A DNA stretch of 64,000 bases, from assembly GCA_038659295.1 (NCBI GenBank), contig JASNGC010000001.1, positions 186,001 to 250,000 of the forward strand. The letters are read 5' to 3'. This DNA is from Enterocytospora artemiae (taxonomy: Eukaryota; Microsporidia). The notes under the pieces are model-generated. The model did not search any database. It was given only the letters and a program-made list of their open reading frames with translations, and had not been told where the DNA came from. A program made the translations under genes and the position numbers. This document shows, piece by piece, positions 10,082 to 18,524 of this stretch (the stretch's first letter is position 1; each line of letters opens with the position of its first letter).

Positions 10082-13000
10082 CTACTCCAAAAGCGCTTTA
10101 ATATTTTTCTCTAATTCAATCCATTCTGAGGAGCTACCATTTTGCAAAACCAGCTTGATCCGATCTAGCATCAATTTTTCATCATTAATCATGTTGGAGC
10201 TTATCTTTGTTCGAGTTCCAGAAGCGCTTGAGTAGGAAAGAAATTCCAAAACCAATTTCAGTCGTCTATAGTTCGTGTACTTGGTACTGTTGTTACTATA
10301 TATATTTTGAACTCTTTTAAGATTGCTTATCATAGTTTTTAGATACTTCAAATTCATTGGTCTGTCCATAACCTTATAGTTAATTTTATAGTCGTCATCC
10401 ATGGTGACTCGTTCATTATAACAGCCATACTCCAATCTACTTACGGCTATCGTAGATATATTTAACTTTTTAGCGTGACGAAGGACAAACTCTACAGGAG
10501 AACGATTATGATCCTTTTTAGTTTCTAGCTTATCTATAGCCTGTCCATGTGGCTTCTGGGCTAGATATTCTCTAACAGAACCCTTGTGGTCTGAGTCTGG
10601 AGCCTTTGGGCCCTGATTATTTAATTCATAAAAATACAGATTGCCTGTTTGGGGAATTAACATAAATACCTCATTTTTGAATGTTTCTGCAATCATCTCC
10701 ACTCCGTATTCATCAATTTCCAGTAAACTTTCTGCCGAATAATTTATTGAGAGAGCTGTTCTAACCCTTTCCCTTAAAATGCATATAAAGTGATTGTTAT
10801 AGATAAACTCTGTTAAGATGGCATTCAAATCTGACAAATATGTTTTCAAAGCAAAATCGTCCATATCTGAAATGGTATGTGGTTTGATTGTAGGGACCGG
10901 ATATACAGCACCAGTTGTACTTGAAATTACCCGTATGGAATACTCCATTTTGCACAAATCAACAATAATATAGTATGAAAAGCTGGATGGCAATTCATTA
11001 TTCATGTCTAGTAGGTTATAACAAGCATTACTCCTATTGATATCATCTTCTGGAACTGTGTTTTGAATCATTGTATCTATATTGGACCAAATTAATGATA
11101 AATGAATATCAGATGATATCTTACAAGTGGATGCATATTTTTTATTCTCAAAAGCATTTGTTTTGGGCATATTCCTAGCAAAAGATGAAGAACATTCTTC
11201 TAACCTTGTTTGATTTAAACCATTGCTGTGACATAATGTGCCTCTAATTTCTTGAACTAGTTCATTGTAAATCTTCTGCCACAGCTTATTACGGAATATC
11301 CCCACGTAAAAACTCTTTAAATTATTTAATTTCCCATACATATCAATGTTAGTGTGTTCAATACTGCTGCGATATCCCATATATACCCCAGAGCGATTTA
11401 GCACAGGTGACCACCACAGAACAAATCTTCTATTAGGAAGTAAAATAGAACCTCTAGCCTGGGCATGTGTTGAGTGTGTATAGGCAGGAACATCCCATAG
11501 TGATTGAATATTAGATATTTCCGATGACACTTGATTAATTTTACATTTGTAACTCTCATTACTATCTGTTCTTTTCATGGTTATTGTTGAATATAAAGTA
11601 TATGACAGTATTTTTTCTTTACCTCCAAAGTACTTTAAAATGGATTTCTCATAGTTTAATCTATCAAATGTTTTTGGATGGTGAAAAATCGGACGAGGAT
11701 TTCTGATAGTTGAAAAAGTAGAGAAATAATTCCTTAATTGGTCAAAGTGGCCTGGTACATTGCTAGATAAAAGCATAAAATCCAAAATAGATGGCAAACC
11801 AGTGGTGTTGTTTGAACAGCAATGTGCATTGATATCTTCATTGCTCTTAATTTTATTGTTCCCGCAAGAGTACATCCCCAATCCTCCTAACTCACGTGGA
11901 GAGTAAAATATTACATCGGGAAACCTTACGGCCATCTTGCTATTTATTCCCCTCTTAATGCACATTTTAACTCTTTCCTCTTCTTTTAATAGTTCTTCAT
12001 TTGTAATATATTTATGCCCACCCGAATAAAACAAATCATGTAATAATATGTTATATTGATTTATAATTTTTAGAAATGGTTTGCCTACGGAATTTTTAGA
12101 AATGTTACTGATTCCTAGGATATATTTTACTTTAATATTATTTAAGATTTCATTAGAATCTCTATCAATTTCATAAGTATTATTAGACTGGATGGGGCCA
12201 TTTGAAGACCTCTTCGACATTGATGCCTCATCTTGCAACAGGTCATTATCCCCTAGAGAGTTTAAACTATTTGTGCAAACACTGTGGTCTAATGTAATGC
12301 CACAGTTACACTCCTCAATATATTTAAAACTCCTCCCAGAAATTGTCATTATAATACAATAAATATAGGAAGCAAATTGGAAACCAGGAATTACCCCTAT
12401 TCTGTTTGTATATGTAATGTCCTTATATTGAATTCTGCATGCACACCTTGCGATGATATAATCTGCTAGGATTGGTGATAAAAAAATTCGTAAAAGCCGG
12501 CTTAGTAAATTAAGATCAATTTTAGAAAGTACTCCAAAAATACATCGGTCACAGTACTTTTTAGTGAGGAATAAACTAGTGTTGGTTTTATCCCATAAAT
12601 ACTTGTTTAAGATGCAATCAGTTAATTTGTCAAAATATAGCATTTTCCAGTAAAATACCACAACATCTAGACATTTTGATTTCAATTTTATATCTGTGAA
12701 GACTCGTTTGGATAGAAGGGATTGAATAACATTTGTAAGTGGATCACTATTGATATCAATATCCATAAACCCTATCGATTCTAATCCTGATAAATTCTTT
12801 GATCTCAATTCTGAATTAAAAAAGTCCATGGTTTGGTCTTCCCTCTCTAATTTTTTCAAAGATCCTTCATAATCTAGTGCACCCTTTTTAGGAAATTCAA
12901 TAAAGAGGGGATTTATCTGAAAAAATTCTAATGCATCTTTGTACAATTGCAGGTTATCTCCAAAGCTTACAATATAACTGTTATATCCTTGATATTCGTG

Positions 13001-14731
13001 ATATAGTAAATTATCATCTTTTACTGTTTTTTGCCTATACATTTCAGATAATGCATATAATCTAGTCCTCTTTCCAACTTGCTTCCTTCTTATTGATATC
13101 TTTCTTGACAGTTTTTTATAAGCCGACGCCTTATAAATTTCGATTCTTTTCATAACCGCTGTCTCGACAACTTTCGTAATATCAGACATATCGAGAAGAG
13201 ATTCAGATATCTGATAAATATTATGACATTTTTCTAATCTGACCATGTCTATAGTGCCTGATTTCCACTGTTTCCATTGTTTGGAATACATGGATAAGAC
13301 ATAATTTACAATAATAGATTTATTAGGAACTTTAACTTGTTGATTTGAGAGAGGATTATCGGTGGTATGTCCAAGCATTGGACCATTTCGACAACTAATT
13401 GGCGTATTACACAAAATCAGGTTTTCCCTTTGTTCCCTCACTCTTTTGGAATATACATCACCAAGTCTTGATTCAATTTCTTTCCTAATAAATTCACGTA
13501 TTTTCCTATCTACATTTGATTCTTCTCTTTGCGAAGTTTCGTCTAATAGTCCTGTGTGTCGTCCTGAGGATTCCCTTTCAATAAAATTCTGCCAATGCGA
13601 TTCTAGAAGTGGAATCAATCCCCTAAACATAAAACACCAAGTACGCCACTCAATTGCCCAGCACAAATTTAAGAACATTCCTCTTTTGTACCTATTCTTA
13701 TCACTGATTTTAAAATCATTTGCCTTACAAAGGGAAATTTGTTTGTTTATGGAATATTTGTATCTATAAATTCCCGTTAAAATTCCAACATTTGAAAAAA
13801 CATACTTCAGGTGAAAAGCAATATTTTTTTCTCCAGTGATCCCACCACTTTGACTTTGTATATTAAATACTATATTTAATAGTTTTAATAATTCTCTAGT
13901 AATGTGGAAAGTGGCTCCTAAATTGCTTCTTTTCTTCTCTTTTGTAGTCAGCTGTCTTACAGATTCCAAATCAAAGTTTTCAGTAATCTTTAAGAACGAA
14001 TGTTTTTTATGATACAGTATGTTTTGAAGTAATTTTCTACCATTCATCAGAATAAATGATACTGCCTGAGACCAATCCATGGTGGTAATTTGAAAGTTTT
14101 TGGTATTTTTCAAAGTGTTAATGAGTAAATTGGATTGTCGAGAAGTAGATTTGGCTGGTTTTGTTTTGTTAATCCTTAGTGATCTTTTAGAATAGCGGTC
14201 CATCATTTTAAGAGAAATGTTTACAACCCTTTGCTTCTTTCTGTGAGCTCGATATAGGTAGTTGTGCAATTCATTGCTCTTAAGAGTTCCATTTGAAGCA
14301 TACTTATGATAAATTCTACTGCAGATGAATTTGTTGCTTTTATCTGATTGTTGCATTGTTTTGTCATTATATCTTGTTTTATGTTTATCATGGTAGATAA
14401 TTTGATTCAAAAGAGAATTGAGATCATTCAATATGGGCGATACTGGTCTATCCTGATACATTTTATTAATATCATTATCTAATGCACCAGAACTGCAATG
14501 CTTACTCCATTTCTCCTTATATTTTATCTCACTTATTCTATAGCTATCTTTTATAAGACCAATTAATCCTTTTCGATGAAAAACCAATTGAACCTGTTTA
14601 TTTGGCTGCCATGGCATAGGAATAGATTGTATTGCGGAATGTATAGAACGTGGAAGCAACTTAGCAAAAGAAAATGATTTATTATTTGATTTCAACAGAA
14701 TAAATGGAAGTTCTTGTGGTGTAAGATGCAT
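10082..14731 (-). CDS. PRP8: Pre-mRNA-processing factor Prp8, shortened, without Jab1/MPN domain
   Basis: Central U5 snRNP protein that cradles the spliceosome active site. The N-terminus matches the start of the Prp8 core (LLPRSIHSAIQSIPMPW against family PHAVLKLLENMPMPW). Later blocks also match: WSQAVSFILMNGRKLL, LTTKEKKRSNLGATFHI, RYKYSINKQISLC, and the palm-region KIDLNLLSRLLRIF near residue 735. The RNase H-like domain starts near 1250. The protein ends with SEWIELEKNIKALLE, matching the EEWIKVEVQLKDLIL segment that in other Prp8 proteins comes just before the Jab1/MPN domain. That C-terminal domain, about 270-300 residues that bind Brr2, is absent. At 1549 residues the protein is far below the usual 2,200-2,400; the N-terminal domain is also condensed. 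CCCCC lies 5 nt before the ATG. Its presence implies that splicing persists. Confidence 0.88.
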   Translation of the reverse strand: MHLTPQELPFILLKSNNKSFSFAKLLPRSIHSAIQSIPMPWQPNKQVQLVFHRKGLIGLIKDSYRISEIKYKEKWSKHCSSGALDNDINKMYQDRPVSPILNDLNSLLNQIIYHDKHKTRYNDKTMQQSDKSNKFICSRIYHKYASNGTLKSNELHNYLYRAHRKKQRVVNISLKMMDRYSKRSLRINKTKPAKSTSRQSNLLINTLKNTKNFQITTMDWSQAVSFILMNGRKLLQNILYHKKHSFLKITENFDLESVRQLTTKEKKRSNLGATFHITRELLKLLNIVFNIQSQSGGITGEKNIAFHLKYVFSNVGILTGIYRYKYSINKQISLCKANDFKISDKNRYKRGMFLNLCWAIEWRTWCFMFRGLIPLLESHWQNFIERESSGRHTGLLDETSQREESNVDRKIREFIRKEIESRLGDVYSKRVREQRENLILCNTPISCRNGPMLGHTTDNPLSNQQVKVPNKSIIVNYVLSMYSKQWKQWKSGTIDMVRLEKCHNIYQISESLLDMSDITKVVETAVMKRIEIYKASAYKKLSRKISIRRKQVGKRTRLYALSEMYRQKTVKDDNLLYHEYQGYNSYIVSFGDNLQLYKDALEFFQINPLFIEFPKKGALDYEGSLKKLEREDQTMDFFNSELRSKNLSGLESIGFMDIDINSDPLTNVIQSLLSKRVFTDIKLKSKCLDVVVFYWKMLYFDKLTDCILNKYLWDKTNTSLFLTKKYCDRCIFGVLSKIDLNLLSRLLRIFLSPILADYIIARCACRIQYKDITYTNRIGVIPGFQFASYIYCIIMTISGRSFKYIEECNCGITLDHSVCTNSLNSLGDNDLLQDEASMSKRSSNGPIQSNNTYEIDRDSNEILNNIKVKYILGISNISKNSVGKPFLKIINQYNILLHDLFYSGGHKYITNEELLKEEERVKMCIKRGINSKMAVRFPDVIFYSPRELGGLGMYSCGNNKIKSNEDINAHCCSNNTTGLPSILDFMLLSSNVPGHFDQLRNYFSTFSTIRNPRPIFHHPKTFDRLNYEKSILKYFGGKEKILSYTLYSTITMKRTDSNESYKCKINQVSSEISNIQSLWDVPAYTHSTHAQARGSILLPNRRFVLWWSPVLNRSGVYMGYRSSIEHTNIDMYGKLNNLKSFYVGIFRNKLWQKIYNELVQEIRGTLCHSNGLNQTRLEECSSSFARNMPKTNAFENKKYASTCKISSDIHLSLIWSNIDTMIQNTVPEDDINRSNACYNLLDMNNELPSSFSYYIIVDLCKMEYSIRVISSTTGAVYPVPTIKPHTISDMDDFALKTYLSDLNAILTEFIYNNHFICILRERVRTALSINYSAESLLEIDEYGVEMIAETFKNEVFMLIPQTGNLYFYELNNQGPKAPDSDHKGSVREYLAQKPHGQAIDKLETKKDHNRSPVEFVLRHAKKLNISTIAVSRLEYGCYNERVTMDDDYKINYKVMDRPMNLKYLKTMISNLKRVQNIYSNNSTKYTNYRRLKLVLEFLSYSSASGTRTKISSNMINDEKLMLDRIKLVLQNGSSSEWIELEKNIKALLE

Positions 14732-15101
14732 AAAGGGGGTAGCGAAGATAATGTAGGATGCGTTATTTAACTAATCAAAAGTTAGTTAGTTCTATTATAG
14801 ATTAGTCGACCTCTTGCTAATAGAGAAATAATATTCACTGACTATTCCAAAGAAACAGTTTGTAATTCCTCACAAATATATATGGTGGAATACTTAAGAA
14901 ATGGAATGGTGTAATGGTATTTGTCTAAATGTAGAAAACAAGACAAAAAATTTAATATCTATCTTTCCAATTTATTTTTAAATTCCTTGAATGTATAGAT
15001 GTTTAAAGAGACAGTAAATCACACAATTTATGACAACATATACCACAACCTATTGAGCCTAAAAACAATCCCATCTTACCAAGGAACGATTAGTATCACC
15101 C
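14732..15101. other. intergenic region, no gene seen
   Basis: 370 nt, AT-rich, between the divergently placed PRP8 promoter end and the 3' end of the TAF12-like gene. I see no tRNA-like boxes and no frame preceded by a CCC motif. Confidence 0.5.
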
Positions 15102-15404
15102 TCATTTTTGTCTACTCAATTCAGCCATTCTAGCAACATGTTCATCGGTTGGCCTATTCTTCTCTCGCAATATCTCTCTCAAACCAAATGTATAATCAAA
15201 ATTTTTTTCTATTACATTACTAATTTCCGGAAAATCAATTATGTCGGTGTCCATATGCTTTGCCAGAAGGGCAGAACGATTTATGATGTCCGAAATAATT
15301 TTTTCTGAAAACAACTGGATTCCCTTCACGGTTTCCGCATCTATTTTCCGGTTTACCATTTTTATTAACTTTTCAGAGGGAAGAAAATGGGAGTCTCTGG
15401 CCAT
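15102..15404 (-). CDS. TAF12: TAF12-like histone-fold subunit of TFIID/SAGA
   Basis: 100 residues, almost all histone fold. The order and spacing of hydrophobic positions follow TAF12: LPSEKLIKMV (helix 1), FSEKIISDIINRSALLAKH (long helix 2), a DIIDFPEISNVIEKNF helix 3, then an FGLREI segment in place of the family's GFGSEEI. The C-terminal EHVARMAELSRQK mirrors the HKQRMALIRK tail of human TAF12. TAF12 pairs with TAF4 in TFIID and with ADA1 in SAGA. An in-frame TTG lies 15 nt upstream, but the first ATG is chosen because CCC (15413-15415) lies just before it. TAF1 is encoded 30 kb away in the same window. Assignment is by eye and could be another histone-fold TAF. Confidence 0.65.
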   Translation of the reverse strand: MARDSHFLPSEKLIKMVNRKIDAETVKGIQLFSEKIISDIINRSALLAKHMDTDIIDFPEISNVIEKNFDYTFGLREILREKNRPTDEHVARMAELSRQK

Positions 15405-15412
15405 AAGATTAA

Positions 15413-15415
15413 GGG
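15413..15415 (-). promoter_or_regulatory. CCC start motif of the TAF12-like gene
   Basis: Three Cs on the minus strand, 8 nt before the ATG at 15404. They decide in favour of that ATG over the upstream TTG. Confidence 0.5.
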
Positions 15416-15522
15416 TCAAATGCCGGGAGTTTTACTTTAAAGTTAGGTATACAAAAATAAATTCAACTAACAATTCATGATATTATAATGATAAATGGTT
15501 TTAACATATATGACTAGTTTTA

Positions 15523-17424
15523 TTACTTATCTTCTCCAAAGCAGGAAATGATTTCAGATTGAAACACTTTATCAAAAACTCTTCTTTTTTTCTTGAAAGA
15601 TGGAGTCAACAAAACACCATTATCATACTCTATGAACGGCTTATGAATAACTCGACAAAACGCTGGAATTTCATACTTATTTATCTTATTCTCAGCAAAT
15701 AATTCATTACCACGAGATTGAACTTCCAGCAAAACATCCATGTCTTTAATAGTTTTATCAGTGCACACAGCTATGGCCATGATTTTATCAGAATATCGCC
15801 CTCCAGTGATGTAAATATCTTCAATATTCCCCCCAGTGAAGAGATTTTCCAATGTTTCTGGGACAATATATTCTCCGTAACTGGTTTTAAAAATTTCCTT
15901 CTCCCTCCCAATGGTGTACAATAAACCATTCTCAACCTTCACAATATCTCCAGTTTTGAGCCACCCATCTTCAGTGAATAACTCTGCCGTTTGCTTCTCT
16001 CTCTTATAATATCCTTGTGTTATTGCAGGTCCTTTTAATAGCAAATGGCCTGAATTCTTTTCATATCCATCAACTTCCTGAATCTTAACACACGTGCTAA
16101 CGTATGGGACTCCAATAGTAGAGCTATCATGAATAGACATAGGCTGGATAGTACTAGCAGCTAAACTTTCTGTTTGGCCATATCCCATACAAATGTGGCA
16201 GGAAAGAACAGATTGTAAAAAATCCTTTACAGAGGGATTTAATGATGCCCCACCAATTAGTATATACTTGATGTTTCCACCAAATTTTCTAGATACCTTC
16301 CTGAAAATAAAACGGTCCAACAAAAATGAAGAATATTGTCCTTTTTTAACCAATTTTTGTTTCCATTCTACAGCCTTATTGAATATCCATCTTACTATAC
16401 AGTTGGATTAGTCAACATTAGATTGGATTTTTGATTGAAAAACATTCAGTACCCTGGGTACTGCACCAATAAACATCGGCTTAATTATTTCAAAATCTTC
16501 TTGGAGCATTTTTGGTTGTCCCCTGTAAAATCCAATTTTAACATGATTATCAATCATAAATGCAAAAACAATCCTTTCGAAGACGTGGGCCAACGGAAGA
16601 TATGAAATGTATGACTCTCCTCTGCACAATTTCACCATGTCATCTGGAAAAGCTGGCATATTCAAGGCGGTAGTCTGGGAAATGAAATTTTTATGAGTTA
16701 GGATAACACCTTTCGGTTCACCTGTGGTTCCACTAGTGTAACAAATGCTAGCTATACTATCAGGAGAACATATCCTTTTGGAATTTACATCTGTAGAATT
16801 GTCATTATCGTCGGCATTGCAAGAACTGCCCCTCATATGAACATCATTATGTGTTAATATTTTTCCTAAATCATATACTTGAACATCAAATGCTTTAAAA
16901 TTTTCAACATATTTGTCGTCAAAATCCATTAATATAATGTGACTAATACTCGAACTACTATTTTTTAATATACTTTGCAAGAGGAAAAGTGCTTTATCTG
17001 TGGAAGAAATTATAACCCTCAGATTAGTTTCTTGTATTATCGAAACTAATGCGTCAGGTTGAAAAGAAGTGTAAAGTGGCACATTTGGACAGTTTACCAT
17101 ATACCCTGCATATTCTGCAATAATCCATTCCGGTCTGTTGTTACTTAGAAGTCCGATGTTTTCTCCCTCCGTAGTTATCTGCCTCAAGAAAGATGCCAGA
17201 TTTGTGATTTTGTTGTAGACCATAGTATTTGACATATATTCAACATTATTCTTTACAATTTCCCCAAGAAAATCATCATCTGGAAATGCCTTAACTCTTT
17301 TATTCAGCAAATCCAAAAGAGTTAGTTTCTCGGTTTCTACCTTAGTAACCAAGCTGTCATAGTTAACATGCTTCATTTCATTGTTGCTAAAAATGATTCT
17401 ACCGCTCATGCTATCCAATTTCAT
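15523..17424 (-). pseudogene. Long-chain acyl-CoA synthetase with one in-frame stop
   Basis: ATP-dependent fatty acid-CoA ligase (AMP-binding family), paralogue of the divergent gene at 18525. The N-terminal half (350 codons) holds ICYTSGTTGEPKGVILTHKN and SYLPLAHVFERI; the C-terminal half holds YGQTES, GWLKTGDI and GREKEIFKTSYGEYI. The halves are joined in the same frame across a single TAA at 16408-16410. Aligned without gaps to the neighbour (VSQKNFLVRCIF against VD-stop-SNCIVRWIF), the stop falls exactly on a Gln codon, so one C-to-T change explains it. Without the stop the product is 633 residues, close to its 645-residue neighbour. Nothing else is decayed. The start at 17424 is chosen because CCCCC lies 10 nt upstream. 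Recent pseudogene, readthrough gene, allelic variant and sequencing error remain possible. Confidence 0.8.
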
Positions 17425-17434
17425 TGTTAAGTTA

Positions 17435-17439
17435 GGGGG
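17435..17439 (-). promoter_or_regulatory. CCCCC start motif of the interrupted acyl-CoA synthetase
   Basis: Five Cs on the minus strand, 10 nt before the ATG at 17424. This excludes the longer frame start at 17460, whose extra codons run through the motif itself. Confidence 0.5.
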
Positions 17440-17875
17440 AAAAATATAACAAATTATCAAAAGAAACTATTATCTGATAAATTTAAAGAGAAAATAGTTA
17501 ATAGTTAATTCAAATAAATATTGCCTGACCCATTAACTTTCTGACAAATATCCTTTTAATGTCGCATATTAAGATTAATACTGAACCTCAAATGGTATAT
17601 TTATTTACTACTGAGTTTCAAAAACTTAATTTGGTAATTCAAGAACACACACAGCCTGCATATACTTGAAGTACAATCATTAAGTTGCCTGTTATATTTG
17701 TCTGAAGATACTATGGAAAGAATAACAGATCTTCTAAGTATTAAAAGAAATGTTTTCTGTTTAAAATATTTAATTTTCATATATTGCATACATACAGTGT
17801 AGTAATCATGTAAATGTATACATACTACACAGAGCTATTTAATACTTGGTTTTTTGAAAATTTTATTTTGGATTC

Positions 17876-17939
17876 TAAAATTTAAAATTGGATAATTTAC
17901 GAATGTTTTGTCTAATGAGTTATCCAATTTAAAATTTTT
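17876..17939. repeat. imperfect inverted repeat (hairpin)
   Basis: Two 20-nt arms (17876-17895 and 17920-17939) are reverse complements with two mismatches around a 24-nt loop; the inner core ATTGGATAA pairs perfectly. It lies about 20 nt beyond the stop of the possible minus-strand exon at 17960-18100, so it could be a 3' element of that gene, or a small mobile-element remnant between the acyl-CoA synthetase paralogues. Confidence 0.5.
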
Positions 17940-17959
17940 ACTTGATTAAAAAATCTAAA

Positions 17960-18100
17960 TTAACTTGTTCTTCTGGAAGCTGATTTAACAACTGTCGTCG
18001 GCTGATTGTCTTTCAAATGCTTTTTAGATATATGATAATCTCTTGATGAATCTCGAACCCTGTCGGTTTCTGCAGCACTATTTCTATAGAATATTTTGTG
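17960..18100 (-). CDS. possible last exon of an unrecognised small gene
   Basis: A 46-codon frame of protein-like composition (begins HKIFYRNSAAETDRV, ends SASRRTS) is preceded by an intron-like 69-nt stretch, 18101-18169, which starts GTAAGT and ends ATACAG on the minus strand. 69 is a multiple of three and the joined frame is open for about 20 codons upstream through a hydrophobic stretch (FFIFLCYSF), but no ATG with a CCC motif was found. There is no perfect TACTAAC; AATAACTATTAAT may serve as branch site. It may be a small membrane protein with several exons, a decayed gene, or chance. I do not recognise it. Confidence 0.3.
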   Translation of the reverse strand, partial: HKIFYRNSAAETDRVRDSSRDYHISKKHLKDNQPTTVVKSASRRTS

Positions 18101-18524
18101 CTGTATATTAATAGTTATTTTAATCATTAATTATTAACATTGCAGAAAACACTGACGCATTCTACTTACATTTAGTGGTATTCGAAAACTATAACATAGA
18201 AAAATAAAAAAACCATTATATGATTCCGTTTATAAATTTGGTGCCATTCTGTAAATCCATGCTATAGCTAGCAAACAATAAATAAAAATATTACTGCCAT
18301 TAGTTTTGTATTAAAATAAAATGACTGTTTCAGACATAGTTTTTAATTATTGACAGATATTTAAAATATGAAATATTCCTGAAAGGGCTAATTATATTAC
18401 CTACAAATAAACAAATAATTTTATATTACATTTCGAGGTTTGGCAGAAAATTCGCACATATACTTTGTTTTCATAAACCGAAATAGGTGATGGTTCATTT
18501 GAATTATTTTTGCTTTTCATACCC

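Larger units (their letters stand above)
17425..18524. other. 1.1 kb region between divergent acyl-CoA synthetase genes
   Basis: Shared upstream region of two divergent paralogues. It is longer than most spacers here. It holds the imperfect hairpin at 17876-17939 and a possible exon and intron on the minus strand at 17960-18169, described separately. No complete gene could be assembled from it by eye. Confidence 0.5.

Noticed and set aside
13362..13769. 135-codon plus-strand frame inside PRP8
   Set aside because: Antisense shadow of a conserved coding region, with no motif of its own and no start signal.
16408..16440. The TAA in the acyl-CoA synthetase as part of a short intron
   Set aside because: The only GT...AG interval around it (about 22 nt) would shift the frame, and the gapless alignment to the paralogue leaves no room for extra sequence.
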